From NCBI GenBank assembly GCA_036346355.1, contig CM070580.1, positions 22,869,374 to 22,933,373 on the forward strand: a stretch of DNA of 64,000 bases, in the 5' to 3' direction. The stretch is from Rhipidocladum racemiflorum. Lineage: Eukaryota; Streptophyta; Magnoliopsida; Poales; Poaceae. The notes beneath the pieces were generated by a model. It searched no databases, was not told the DNA's origin, and saw only the letters and a program-made list of their open reading frames with translations. Of the stretch, positions 12,301 to 24,640 are shown in pieces. The translations under genes and the position numbers were made by a program. Each line of letters opens with the position of its first letter. The stretch's first letter is position 1.

Positions 12301-15300
12301 AGGGAATGCCTGGAAGGGGATGGAGAACACCTCCTGGGAGAAATAGACCGTTGCCTACCACGGGGCGACAAAGATATGCTCCTGGATCTGCGACCTTCCC
12401 TGAAAAAAAAAAATCAAATAAGCATCCCATGAGCAACTAGTTTCTATTAGAAAGAACCTGCTGCTTACCATCATGTCATGTAACTAATTTTAACGCCATG
12501 TCAAATTAAAACAGTCAAGATAATGGTACTGGTAAGAGGTCAGGTCACACTGATAAACTATAGCTTCGTAATCCAGCATTTGGTGTAAAAACAATCAAGT
12601 TATCTAGTTTAACTGGTACTAATCAGGTTGCACTGCTTAACAGAAAGTGTGCATGCCCAAGAGAGTGTTGATTCTTTTCATCAAAGGTTTGGTTTGGGGC
12701 ATCCTCAACCTCAACAGAAACAGGGGGCCTAATTGTCCAATTCTTCGAAAAGAAGATTTCAGTGAAATGCAAATGTCTACAAAGAGATCCCCACTGGGTC
12801 AATTATTAAATCACCATGTGATCAGCAATCAGGGTGCTTAAAAAGATATACACCAATGTGAAAGAACCAGGCACAAAACAGTTCAAAAATGATTCACATA
12901 CTAAAAATGTTCTGTCAAAAAGAACATTCAGAAAGGTTTCAGATATAGGCATTCTTAATGAACGTATTGAAAATTCCAAATGCAAGGAACCATAGTTGTC
13001 ACGGCGGTCCGGCTAGGCGAGGCGAGCCCAAACCGCCTGGACGCCTAGGCGGTGATTAGACGATGAAAAAAAAAATCTTATATGACATGAAATTAATTAA
13101 ATATACCCCATATAAAAGAAAATAATATCTCATATTACAAGAAATTAACTCTTCGCCCTCGGCCCACTTAACCAGCCCATTTGGTTTTTTTTCTTTTCCT
13201 AACCCCCTCCCCGTCTCTCTCTCTCCCCATTTGCGTCGGGCCCCCATTTATAAAAATAATAAATAATACTGCTGCTGCAATCCTACTAAGCTCCCCCGAA
13301 TTCCCCCCTCGAGCCCAACGCCTCCGCCCCGGACACCGACGACTCCGCCCGAGCCCGATGCCTCCGCCCCAAACACCGACGACTCCGCCCAAGCCTGACT
13401 GGGGTTCTTCCTCCCCGACCTCGATGCCTCCGCCCAAGCTCCTCCTCCATCGCCTCCCCCCAATCGAGCTTCCCCCTCCCCTGGCGCAGAGGAGCGGCGT
13501 CGGCGACGGAGCAGAGCAAAGGAGCAGCGGCGGACTGCCTCAGTGCCTCTGCGGCCGCCTCAGGTATGCCTCCATTCGAGGCGGCCGGTCCTGGCGTCCG
13601 CCGCCGGCCGCCGGGACGCCTAGGCGTCGACTAGGCGACGTCGTGACAACTATGCAAGGAACAATGACGAAAATTTAAGTGCCAAAGAATGACAAGCTAA
13701 AACACAACCAAGGCTGATCAATGAAACAACTAAAACACAAACAAACACAAATTGTGACAAGTTCAAAAAGAAGAGAGTAAAAAACTTACAGGAACAGAGG
13801 TATGACAAATTAATCTTACAGCTATGCTTCTGGAAGGCAAAGATGAGGAATGCCCTTATTCCCAAGTATGATTACCATTATTCATAAGCAGCAATCACTA
13901 AAGTGTCCAAATGAATAGTTTAGTGAAAGAAGGGATGGAAGAGAATTTGGCAATGCCTGTTTGTGACAGGATTTTCCTCAATAATAGGTGAGGCCGTTGC
14001 CAGCATCTAATGGTTAATTGTAGAAAGAGAAATAACATAGTATAAGCTGAACAGAAACAAAGATGAACACAAATGTGGGCATTTCGTGGACAAGAAAACA
14101 AAACATTAATGATGCATGGTCTGAGAAAATAGATCAAGGAAATCTTAAATATGGGCATTATATGAACATTTTCCCAAAGAAAAGAAGGCAAAGGGGAATC
14201 TCAGAGATGGAAGTTCTATAAATATTATTTTATCAGATATCATGCATTTAAAGGGTAGTTCAAGTTTCTCAGAATTTAACAACTAACCGGCTCTTCATTC
14301 TTGAACTATGCTTCGAGTTCCATTCCTTGTCTTTCTCAGCATCAGCACTAGGATTATTCAAAGCAGAGCCAAGCGGATCATCATGAAATCTTGAGTTACC
14401 GGCATCCCTGTCCTACAGTAGTTTTGAGGTAAAGAAAGAAATGAACCGAAATAATCGGAGAAGCTCTCTGAATGTCAATCAGAAACACAAGAGGTCACAA
14501 TATAACCCTAAAATCAATTATGCAAGAAAATTGGTCGCAGGGAATTGGCTCACCATCGTTTTGTGTTTCTCCAGTTCTGTGTCTCTTCCATCTTTCTCTC
14601 TTTTCTTCTGGATCTCCTGGGCAATTCTAGCTTCCTCCGCCTGCATACAAGGCAGATGGAATTAATGAGAAAATTCACTTTCCTGAAAATCAAAAAGACC
14701 ACAACAAAATATGATTGTATTCCAGAAAACAATCTAAACAAATGGAAAAGTGATTAAAAGCCTTCCACAAAATTTCCACTAAAATTTTTTGATCTGTACG
14801 AAAATACACCGGGGACACAATAATGATCAATTAGTGTTCTATGCACAATGTCCAAGAACAAAATAAAGGAAGTACTTCACAACTGCGATCGTGATGGCAG
14901 GCTAGCATCTTGCTTTCTCTCAGTTGAAAGACAAAATTTTAGACCAGTCTGGTAGGCCTACGCTGAATATCTTTTTTTGTCTGTATCCGCGCTTATAGGT
15001 TAATTGAAAACAACATATCCAAAATGTGCCATCCAAATATAGTGAATCAGTGATAATACAGTAATATATTTACACAAACCTTTTCCTGCTGAATCTCAGC
15101 CTCCTTTGCATCCAAAAATTGTTGGGGCACCCCACTGGCATTGTGCTGCGCGCTGAGGAGGAGGCTCCACAGCTCCTTCATGAACTTCACTATGTTCTTC
15201 TCCATGAAACCTGTTAGCTGGATCTGTATCTTCTTCCCATCCACCTCCTGCATAACAAATGAAGAAGTAACCAAAACCGTATTAAACTCATGAACACCTA

Positions 15301-16616
15301 CTATTATCTGGTACACTAACCCACTTATTTTTTACGATGATTGATGAAAGCGAGATTGGAAGAAGTGTTGGATGCAAAAAGGGCTCTTTTTTTGAAAAAA
15401 GAGTAGAAGTTTTTTTACTAGTTTGTCAGACTACTTTTATTTTCTGGCTGTAATAGGTCATAAGTACTGGTGTTGGAACTTTGGTTTTCTGCTTCCAGTG
15501 GAAGTAGAGGCCGGAGGGTGTATGGTTGCCTCCTTAATCTAAACAACAACTAATTTAAATCATTAGACGAACACAAAGCAGCTACACAGTAATTAAGTGC
15601 AGGTTAACAAATAAAAAAATCTATAGCCGGGCGACAAAGAGCACAATGACATGGCCAGAAACAAAACTTCCAAAAAAAAAGGTGTGTTGTCTTATCATGA
15701 TCGACTGTTATAAGACACAAAACAGGTCCCAGCTCTTGCCTGGCAAATTTAGGAAATGTTTCCAAGAGTAACCGAATGCCGTTGGAATTTTCTGAATTAG
15801 AAGCTGCCCTGGCTTAGCTCCGCATGATGGACTTAGATTCCGCGTGCTGCCGTGCAAGCTTTTGGATAAAATTCCTGAACAGAACTACACATGCATGATT
15901 TCAGTTTTAATTCCTAATCTACCGCCATGAAATAGTATGGTTTTTAATTCGTGAGCTACATTCTTAAAGCTGATTGGGCCAAATCCTCCCTATCCATACA
16001 TGCCCTACATGAAACAAGCATGGCGTTTGATTTTCAATGAGCCTATCTGCATCAAATTTGCCATCTGCCTACGTACCATGCACACACAATTCAACGAGGT
16101 CATAACAAGCGAGCACCATTGCTCAAGTTAAATAAACCATCTATCCAAAAACTTCACCTTCTCATCGAGGAGGCCGTAGATGAAGTTGATAAGCACTTCG
16201 TCCTCGAACCCGAGGACCTCAGTGACCCGCGTCGCAATCCACGGCTTTATCACGTCCATCTTCACTTTCGTCATGTCCACCTGCCACCAACCCAACCAAA
16301 AACCCCCCAAATTAGATTTTGTGTCGAAACAGCAACGGATAGCACGGAACGCTCATCGACTAGAAGCCAATTGAGGCATGGAGCGCATGAACAAACAAAC
16401 TAACCAGGTGATCAAGCTCGGGCGCGAACTTCTGCGTCTTGAGCAGCTTAGCCTGCTTGTTGGAGAAGCGGGTGTCCTGATCGGCCGACGTCCCCTGCGA
16501 AAACAACGGCGAATCAGCGCACCTCTCACAGATCCGACAGAACAGCAAAGCGAGGTTAGCGAGCTAGATCGATACGGCGAGTCCGAGCTGCTTACCCGGA
16601 AGAATCCGCCCGACAT
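9395..16616 (-). CDS. SRRM1: SRRM1-like PWI/RS-domain splicing coactivator (12 coding exons, 913 aa)
   Basis: Nuclear pre-mRNA splicing coactivator; family members bridge SR proteins and snRNPs and bind nucleic acid through the PWI domain. Coding exons in reading order: 16596-16616, 16405-16494, 16158-16280, 15080-15247, 14554-14640, 14288-14412, 11473-12399, 11238-11354, 11013-11156, 10827-10910, 10619-10744, 9395-10124. All introns are GT-AG, and the lengths sum to 2742 nt in one frame ending in a stop, which strongly supports the model. The start MSGGFFRGTSADQDTRF is typical of plant SRRM1-like proteins. The PWI domain spans about residues 27-130, with P50-W51-I52. Exon 7 (about residues 205-513) is the RS/RP-rich region, and exons 8-11 carry short RS/acidic linkers. 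The last exon is a charged K/R/E-rich tail with serine-acidic patches. Intron 6 holds a hAT insertion. No truncation is seen. The alternative is another PWI-RS protein of the same family. Confidence 0.95.
11590..11975 (-). repeat. In-frame 30-bp minisatellite coding an SPSPGRRGPR decapeptide array
   Basis: Inside exon 7 of the SRRM1-like gene, about 13 head-to-tail units of 30 bp encode variants of SPSPGRRGPR (S/P at position 1, R/L/S at 7, G/R at 8). One unit near 11700 has an extra 6 bp (PR). All length changes are multiples of 3, so the frame is kept. The units lie at about residues 346-475. Each unit carries SP dipeptides that could be phosphorylated by proline-directed or SR-protein kinases. 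Confidence 0.9.
12991..13654. mobile_element. hAT-type MITE (664 bp) in intron 6 of the SRRM1-like gene
   Basis: The terminal inverted repeats are catagttgtcacg at 12991 and cgtgacaactatg ending at 13654. They are flanked by an exact 8-bp TSD, caaggaac, at 12983-12990 and 13655-13662. Next to both ends are 'ctaggcg/cgcctag' subterminal repeats. The core (about 13140-13620) is unusually GC-rich, with a pyrimidine tract, and looks unlike the host intron. No transposase is encoded. It lies wholly within intron 6 and disturbs no splice site I can see. Confidence 0.92.
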
Positions 16617-16890
16617 CTTCGCAGACGCTGCGGCCGCCGCCGCCGCCGCCGCTTCGGGGGAGGAGGCGGAGGGGGTGGCTAGGGTTCGGAGGCGTGCGTG
16701 GCAGCGTGGGAAGGCGACGACGAGTTGGGGTGCAGTGGTGAAGAGGAGCACGGGACGGGAGGAAGGGCAGCCTATAGACCGATCCAAGACACTCGCCTAC
16801 GTGGGCCGAACCCTCCGGTTTGTGGGCTTTATATGCCGCACGGGCTCTGTAGTCCGTTCGTTTGGTCGCTCGTGTAAGTGTGCATCACGA
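16617..16890 (-). promoter_or_regulatory. 5' UTR and core promoter of the SRRM1-like gene
   Basis: Upstream of the ATG at 16614-16616 is a GC-rich leader with a (gcc)n-like run at 16628-16652. On the minus strand an ATATAAAG box lies at 16827-16834, about 210 bp before the start codon, and GGCCCA (site II-like) lies at about 16801-16808 in the expected transcription-start region. Site II elements are common in plant genes for housekeeping RNA-processing and translation functions. The TSS itself is inferred. Confidence 0.5.
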
Positions 16891-19390
16891 TTCGTGTTGT
16901 AATAAAACACTAGTTGAGTCACCGTGTGTTACTACGAAAAACAAAATTTGCAACGAAATATACAGATCAAGCAATAAAAGAAAATTCTACTACAAGATCA
17001 ACATTAATTTTGCCTCAATTTAATGTATCCATGATCAAGGAATGTAACATAAAGGTCAAATATCGTACGAATTTACATCCTTATCGGGTAGATAAAACCA
17101 AAAACATTCACCAATCAAACGTTTTATTTCTTCTACGAGCACCCGCTGCCTATCAAACGAATTGTTGTAGCCCTAACACATCCCTAGGAATTCATGAACT
17201 TAAGGATATGTTTTCCACATTATACAATTTACAAATATAAGTAGCATTTGCAGAAGATATCAAATTAGCACTTGCATTGGATTTCAAATTACAAGGGAAA
17301 TAGGATATCAATGTTAATCAAACTGTAACCTACCATTTGCATGACCTGTGATGATAGACATCTAGATTAAGCACTCATTATGTTCCTAGGATGATGAACT
17401 ATTATAGATAATTTAAGGAGCAAAACTAACACAAAAACTCTTAGAACAAGAATAATGTGTAGAAAATAAAAACGAACGAACTCTGCTCCATACGAACACG
17501 ATTATGCATTGAATTAGAGTGCCTAAATAATGTATGGACATGAATTATGAAGTAGTATGATCATTCAACTAACAAATTGGACTTTAATCAAGGAAGCAAC
17601 AACTAAACGTAGGCCTTAAATATTTGTGCAAGGCTCCAAACCTCAATGCATATTAGAATGAACTGATTAGGCCTTGAACATAAAAAAAAGGCATAGGCAG
17701 CGATCACGAGTGTGGTGCAATAAGTAGAGCATGCATTATATCAGATTGACTTAGGACAATAAAAAAATCAACACAAAGTAATGAAAATTAGTATGGTCCA
17801 AGTGCCAACATGCTGAGATTGAAAGCATATTAACATGCATGGGAAACAATCGGATTCATCATCCATCTATTGATCAAGTGGTTCAAAGATTTAAACATTG
17901 AAACTTATTTAGAATAAACATGTCAATATGTGAAAACAGTCTGTTGGAAGCGGAAAAAGGATGGTAAGAAACCGAAGATAATCCAGGGTTTAGTTCAAGA
18001 ATCGTGAGTACTGAGTAGCACAAGATATAAAGATCATGGAGCTAAAAGTTGGAACGTTGTACCAGGTAACACGAAATATAGGAATTGACACGGATACCGA
18101 ACACACTAAAAATAGTTTCATATAATTCCTCACAAAAAAAAGGAAAAAAAGATAATATAGTACCACATGCAAGAAAATAAATAAATTATAAAATGATGTT
18201 TCTCTGTCAAAAAAACAAATTGATTTTGTATCTCCTAAATCTGAGGGAAAAGTAAAAAAAAAACATCAGGAATCTTGCAAGGAAAGGAAAAAAAAACATC
18301 TGAACACAACTGAAACATGCTTTTAATATGATGCTTACTGAACAAATACTAGGTTAGCTGCACAGAGTTGTAGACTGACGGGTACCTAAGTGAAGGAATC
18401 AACAAAAATGATAGGCTGACAAACAGGGGATTAACATTATGGATAATTAGAAGAGTATATATCACTTTTAGTGTAATTTACAATTTCTTTTAGTTTTGAA
18501 ATTCTACATATATCATAGATGTGGATGTCATGTAACAGGAGTTCTTTTCCCTCTTTGAGTGGGTTCATGTAAGTAATTTTTTTTGTAAAATTGACTGAAT
18601 AAGGATGAAAAAATTGAGATACATTTGAAAGGATGATATTAGAGAAATAGAAAGGTGGGAACTTGCAAAGTTGAGTTAAGAAGGGGCAAGAAATATAAGA
18701 CTAAACAAAAGGGACATCACAGTAAACCGTGTATTGTATCACTGTAGTCAATTTTATATGTTGTAATAGACTAATCTCATACCTTCGTTGAGGATTGTGA
18801 GAAATATCCAAGATCTTCGTACATAGCTTCCGAGACTAAATGTTTTGACAATTTTAAAGAAGTCTTTAAATTTTTGTCTTGGTCAGGGGTGGCCGTACTG
18901 AGCCAAGCCGCTGTTGGATCTAGTAGGATCCCCATCATCTCGCCGTCGCCGCCGCTTCTTCATCTCTGACTCTCTGAGACGGGGAGCGTCGGGTTGGGAG
19001 GACACGGCGGCGAACGAAGGAAGCATAGATCTGGCCGGAAGCATGGTTAGAATTGCTTCAGAAGCGTGAAAAAAAAGTTCAGCTTTGATAACTGCATAAA
19101 CATGGTGACACTAAACATTCTTAGGGTGAAAAAACATCAATTGGTTCAATGGCTTTGACTGAAAGAATTATAATACCGTTACAATGTGTATGATTTGCAC
19201 TTGAGGATGTTGTTTCCTTGATTTATGAGATGTCGACTAGGCGGCAAAATACTTCAAAATACCAAAGAAAGTATTATGTCCTAGGGTGGCAACCTTCTGG
19301 AAATAAACGGCAACTATATCGCTGCCTGAGCTCTCAACTCAAGGAAATTATGATCGATGTCATCCTCATGATGTGAAATATACGACCTAA
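16891..19390. other. AT-rich intergenic region, no gene seen
   Basis: There is no domain-bearing ORF on either strand. The DNA is mostly AT-rich with scattered poly-A runs. A short GC-rich island at 18890-19045, with 'gccgtcgccgccgc', resembles a 5' UTR or captured exon but has no supported coding frame. Confidence 0.5.
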
Positions 19391-19688
19391 GAGCAAGTGC
19401 AATAGTAAAGCCTACTATTTACTCCATTTCTCATTTGTGTCATCTAGAGTAAACTAAAAGTCAGCTTGCACAATAATGATCTATAAAGGATGTTTATAGA
19501 TGATGTGCAATAACTATCTCGTCTTTCTTGTACATAAATAATCTACCTATGTTTTCGTGCAAAGCTAGCTACTAAATAAGAGCCAACTCTCTTCTCTCTC
19601 CTCTCTCCTCTTTTCTCACTCTTTCATATAGAATAAAGCTGACATATACAAACTAATAGTAAGATGAGGTTGCCTTATTGTACTTGCT
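19391..19688. mobile_element. MITE-like element (about 298 bp)
   Basis: The ends form an imperfect terminal inverted repeat: gagcaagtgcaatag at 19391 and its inverted partner 'tattgtacttgct' ending at 19688. Near both ends are related 'gcctact/aggttgcc' phrases, and the middle contains a 'tctctctcctctctcc' tract. No convincing TSD could be fixed, so the superfamily is left open. This layout is common for grass MITEs near genes. Confidence 0.55.
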
Positions 19689-20035
19689 ATGAAAAAAGTC
19701 CCATAAATGTAGGTGGTTCCCTGCAATGAAAGAAATAGAAGGTGCAAGGGCAACCCAGTACCTTTGTCTTAGGGTACCATTTGTGTAGTAAAGAACATCA
19801 GCTTTGCTTCTAAGTAAAATGGTAGTCTTCAACATGAGCGCATGCATGATGCAACTAAGGTTAGAGATCATTCAAAGAACTGATGCTAAATACAACTTTT
19901 TGGAAGTCTTATCGTGATATTGTAGAATCTAAAGTTTCTACAAAACCGTCATAAGCACAAATAAAATCCTAGATACAAGAAATAAAACAAAATTTGCAAG
20001 ATTATTCATCTTTTGTAATTAGGATTGTTAAAAAG

Positions 20036-20160
20036 CTTGAGGCTCGTGAACTATTCGACCTCGGTTGTTCCAGGCTCGATTCGAGCTCGGCTCAAGCCTC
20101 AAATGCACTGCCCACAAGCTTGCGAGCCTAGACAAGCCGAGCTCGAATAGTTCATGTAGG
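20036..20160. repeat. Imperfect inverted repeat rich in 'gctcgaa/ttcgagc'
   Basis: The left arm includes gcttgaggctcgtgaactattcg, and the right arm has cgagctcgaatagttc. The two arms pair as an inverted repeat around a short GC-rich middle. It looks like the terminal or subterminal part of a DNA transposon whose other end I could not locate. Confidence 0.4.
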
Positions 20161-21540
20161 TCGTACTGCACAGTCCCTCTGTGGTTCGGTCCCTCCAACC
20201 GTTGACAGTACCCGAAGGCCGAAGGCCAAAGCCTAGAGACCAGAGCTCAGCACCTCAGCCCTCAGCCCACCACACCAGACAGCGACCGCGAGTTCATGAC
20301 TAGTACCCGAGTCTCAACCCCGACGCCTCCCATTCTCCCAATCCCAAACCCTAAATCAACTCCGTCCCCGATCCCCATCCGGCCAACGGCCATTCCCGAG
20401 GATCCTGACCCCGATCCCCATCCCCGCCTCCCTACCACCGGTTACCCCTGGACACCGTCGCTCAGGCAAGCAGGCTCCATCACGACCGATGGGGTGAGCC
20501 GACATGGCGATGCCTCTCCTTCTCTACTGCAGAGCAAGCAAGCACCAACGCAGCGACGTCCTTCTCCTCCTCTACTGTGAAGACTCAGCTACCTCGGCTC
20601 CACATTGTCCCGTCCCCAGTGCTGGACCTGCGTGGCCATCATCAGTATCGACTACTGCATCCTCGCTGCTGACACCTGCCTCTCCGTCAGAAACAACATC
20701 CTCACGCATGAGATGTAAGTTCCCGAGTTTGTTTGTGTACCTAAGCTATTGTCCAGTTAGGGTTAGGAGTATTCGATTGTGTATTTGTGTGTAAGAAGTT
20801 GGTTGGATGCAATTGTAGGGCTGGATTGGATGAGATGCTATGGTGGTATTTTGTGATTGATCTATTGGATGCAACATCCTCACTCGCGATCTATTGGATG
20901 CTGTATTTGTGTGATCGATTATGTATTTGTGTGTAAGTATGTCTCAATAGTTCTTAAGGGATGGATTGGATGCAATTCGGCATGTTTAATTGATCTGTGT
21001 TGAAGTTTATGTCAGTAGTTCTTAAGGATATCAACTGAAGGTAGTTCTTAGTTACTCAAACTAGCATAAACTCAAAACTAATTTACTCATATAGTTTAGC
21101 TTCTACTCTAGATTCTCTGAGAATCCACTTCTCTAAGAATCTGGAGCTACCTCGAGAAAGTTTTTGGCTAGCAGGTTGGCTCCAAGAACTATAAAGCTAG
21201 GGATTAGAGGCAAATATGCATTGCTACCCTGGTTGTAAAACTTCAATTATATTTATGTGTTACTCCTTTGTATTTATACATAAATTGATGAAGTTTATTT
21301 TTGCAATTTTTTGGAAGAAAGTATTAATGTATATGTATTAATGTATATAAGTGATATGAGTATCATTTGCATTTCATTTCTAACAAATTAATGGGATGCA
21401 CCATGTGAATTAAATGACTCCTATAGAGATCGAGAAAGAGATATGAACATCATTTGTTTTAAGCTGTGTTGATATTTGACATACTCTATATAATTTAAAA
21501 AGAAAGACCTTATCGACTACATATAGACTCAAACCTACGA
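20161..21540. other. GC-rich island with a low-complexity ORF, then AT-rich DNA
   Basis: From 20200 to 20700 the sequence is GC-rich, contains a telo-box-like 'aaaccctaa' at about 20347, and holds a plus-strand ORF (20296-20580) of mostly P, T and S residues beginning MTSTRVSTPTPP. It resembles a 5' UTR plus first exon followed by an intron donor ('gatgtaagt' at 20711), but no second exon or domain is recognisable. It may be a captured gene fragment or the leader of the broken transposon to the right. 20780-21540 holds nothing I can name. Confidence 0.3.
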
Positions 21541-21554
21541 AAATCCCTATCTGT

Positions 21555-22300
21555 TGAAGCATGCTCATGTATGAAGTTGTGGAGTCCTATTGTTGCTGTA
21601 ACAATTATCTTTTGCTTGGATATTTTAAAGATTGGCATCTTGAGAAGAATTCTCCATTTCATCTTCTATACACACAAGGACCTCTCAATGATGTTGCGAC
21701 CACTTGAGTGCAATTTGTTAAACTTTTGTTTCTAACGACTTGGAGCAACACCTATTTGAAATTCAAGAACATGGTATCTTTATCCCTTGTATGGCGCTAA
21801 GTAGCCTGACCTGCTCATGAACATTGTATGCAAAAGTAATTAGTATCAACATTCAATTCGTGAACATTACAAGAAAATAAATCTGCAAATAATATGAAAA
21901 ATGAAATTAACCTGTAGAGGATGTGGAAAGACATCCCTATCTACATCCAATGCATGATAAAGCAAACTAGTATTGTGCATAGCTCCTGGCTAACCAATAG
22001 GTGTGTATGTGAAGCGCATGTCAAAATCGCATACCGCCATGACATTCTGAGTTGTACTTACTGATCTACCAACACATCTAACTTAATCTTTTGGGCCAAC
22101 TGTTGCAAGGATGTGTGTACCATCGATAGCTCCAATACAGTTTTTGAAATACAGTCTTTGGGCGATTTCCAGTAGCTACTTGTTTAACAAACAACTCACA
22201 TACTATCCTAGTATGTTCGTCATTCCAGTCAGCATTACACCCATCTCAAATGCTTGTGCGGCTGTGCCTCCAATTAGAACGAAACCAAAAAAATTTATTA
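21555..22300 (-). pseudogene. PIF/Harbinger-type transposase (DDE_Tnp_4) remnant
   Basis: Read on the minus strand, several frames together give the DDE nuclease of PIF/Harbinger transposons. There is an A-I-D-G-T-H-I motif (first catalytic Asp) near 22120, then QNVMAVCDFDMRFTY, a GAMHNTSLLYHAL block at about 21960 matching the usual W-P-G-S-x-H-D motif, and after a possible intron APYKG with an R-Y-H block, N-K-L-H-S-S, R-N-I-I-E-R-S and a terminal L-H-N-F-I-H. The order matches plant HARBI1-like proteins, which cut and join transposon ends at 3-bp TTA/TAA sites. Several stops and frameshifts make it inactive. The second Asp of the H-D motif reads as Asn. No MYB-like partner ORF was found next to it. 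Confidence 0.8.
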
Positions 22301-24487
22301 GAATTAGAACCTAAGAAACAAAACAAGATTAAACAACAAGCAAAATGGAACAATAAATGATGCCCTATGGTAAGCTTTATGTGATATATGTCATACAATT
22401 TGATACTTGCTTAGAGTTGAAGTCCAAGGAAGATTTATTTTGTTCATGAAATAAGAGTGCAGAGCATGGAAGGGAATACACTGGAAGAATTTCTTCTTTT
22501 GAATAGCAACAGCATGCTTTCAAAAGAGCTGAGCAAATTCAAAATAGTCTAGACTCTAGACCTGTTCACTAGAATATATTTAACTAGTTTTGGTTGGCAT
22601 GTATATGATCAACTAATAATCGTGGTTATGATTTTTTTCATCATTCAAGGGTCTTCCTACTAGGTTCTACAAAAAGTATCTACCTTCCAGAGAATTTAAG
22701 ATGGTGTTGGATGTATCATACAAGGGTCTTCCTACTAGGTTGTTGGTGTACATATGGCTGCTAAGTAAGATTTATGAGCTTGAAAGAACAAGGGCTTCTT
22801 CCAAAAGTAACCTCAGAGCTCTATACTTTGACTACTCTATGTACTACTAATGCATGGTACCTTCTTGTCTTGTCTAGATTCATATCTCATGCCTTTCAAG
22901 TCACCAATTGATGCATGTTCAGCTAAAAAGAACTATTGACTATGCCATATTTACACGTGCATAGTATAATGGTGCTTTTGTGCCACAAGGCCAAACAAGA
23001 ACACTAAAGCTATATTGGGCAGTAGAAATGCATATTCTATTCTTTCATGTTCATACTATACAGTGTAGCATTAGCTCTGGAAATCTTCTAGTAAGTCCAG
23101 GACTGATTTGTTTACAGCAATGACATATAGCTTAGCATTTTACAGCTCAGTGTAACTATCAAGCCATCAGCATTCCACACCTTAGTATAGCTAACTCCCC
23201 TAAAAAACTCCTCGCTCTATTTATGCTGTTGTGTGATTAATAATGTTGTTAACCATATGATTCACTTATTAACTTTAGCCAATACAACTACATAGTATTT
23301 TTGAGAAAAAAAAGTACAACAGTCAAGTTAATCAGTCCAAATGTGAAATTTCAATCTCAGTCTGCAAAGTAAAAAATAAAAGGGAAGTACACAATATTGA
23401 AGTGAGCAACACAACAAATTTGTACTTGCTGAAGGGTGTTTCGAAAGGAATTGTTGAACTGGGACTGGCGGTACTGGGGCTAGAGGATGTGGGACTGGCG
23501 ATGCAAGGCAGGAATCGCCAGGACTAAAGGTGGCAGGGATGGAGGCGTTGGGGCTGGTGACGCCAAGATCGGAGGCGCTGGGGCCATAGATGTCGGGGAT
23601 GGAGGTGTCGGGGCTGAGGACGCCGAGGATCAAGTCATCGGGACTTGATGCACAAGGCTAGCGAGGTCGGGCGCAGGAGGCGCTGTGCCTGGAAAGGTTG
23701 GTTGCGGAGGTGATGTGCCAGGTAGGGAATGAAAAATTATCGATTATCATCCGATAATCATGATTGTCGGCCTTATCGTTGCGGTACAGTTTCCAAAACC
23801 GGGAGCAAAATCGGTAAATTTGAAATCAAAATTCAAAAAAATTATGAAATTTGCACACAAAAAATTATCCAAAATATTCCTAAAAATAGTATTAACAAGG
23901 TTTTGACATGTGGGATGAAATTTACTTGAAATCACAGAATTTTTGACACGTTTTTTTAGCCAAAATTGATTGTAGAAAAAAAGGCAAAAAAAGAAAGAAA
24001 AAAAGTGCAACATGTAATTGTGGGTTGCAAGGCCCATTAGCCTGGTAAATCGTGTGATAATCGCTATTTTTTTGTCAATTTTCGATGGAGTTCAGTTGAA
24101 ATACTTGTTGTACAGATACATGATGCAAACACTCCATTCCATAGCCCTCCTAATTCAGATTTTCAGAATATCATTTTTGTCATAGTATTATCTTTCTATG
24201 GAGAGCCTATTTTCATACTTTGATTTATCATTTGATATAAAATGTTACAGTCAGAAGACTCGGAATTATGAAATGTGTGAATGGGTAACATAGAAAGTGA
24301 TCTTATTTAAGGTTAGGGTTAGTGTTGTTGGTAGTTATGGTTAGTGTGATTCATGAGGGTATTGTGCATATCAATTAAGCGGTAGCTATATATGCATGCT
24401 TGATGTGGCATTTACTTGCATGCATGCAGTAATTAGCAGTAGAAAATTTTTTGTGTATCGTGATTACTTGTTGTTCTGCATTAGTAG
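22301..24487. other. Intergenic DNA with a possible diverged DNA-transposon fragment
   Basis: No gene is supported. The minus-strand ORF at 23328-23633 is built from imperfect repeats of a G-A-S-I-P-type phrase and comes from a GC-rich repetitive tract at 23460-23720, not a recognised protein. From 23727 to about 24060 the sequence 'cgattatcatccgataatcatgattgtcgg' and the later 'cgtgtgataatcgc' resemble subterminal repeats of a hAT-like element, but ends and TSD are not clear. Confidence 0.35.
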
Positions 24488-24640
24488 ATGGCAGATGAGG
24501 GTGACGTTGTGTGGTAGCACGGTGATAAGATCAGGAACGGATTTCGATGCAAGTACTGCCACCAATAGAAGGAAGGAGGCGGTGCAACTCAACTGAAGCA
24601 CAAATACAAGTTGGAGTTGCTAGGTACACAATGATTGCTG
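24488..24640 (+). pseudogene. BED-type zinc finger remnant of a hAT-like transposase
   Basis: An ATG at 24488 begins MADEGDVVW; after one stop the frame shows a G-F-R-C-K-Y-C core followed by K-E-G-G-G-A-T and L-K-H. This is the C-x2-C and downstream His pattern of BED fingers found at the start of plant hAT transposases. Two in-frame stops interrupt it and nothing downstream resembles the hAT catalytic or dimerisation domain, so only a fragment remains. Confidence 0.55.

Noticed and set aside
12044..12436. Minus-strand ORF overlapping exon 7
   Set aside because: It is a different frame of exon 7 and runs into the intron; the spliced frame of the SRRM1-like gene explains the sequence.
13181..13678. 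165-codon plus-strand ORF
   Set aside because: It lies inside the hAT MITE core, is proline/arginine-rich, and has equally long ORFs on the other strand; no domain.
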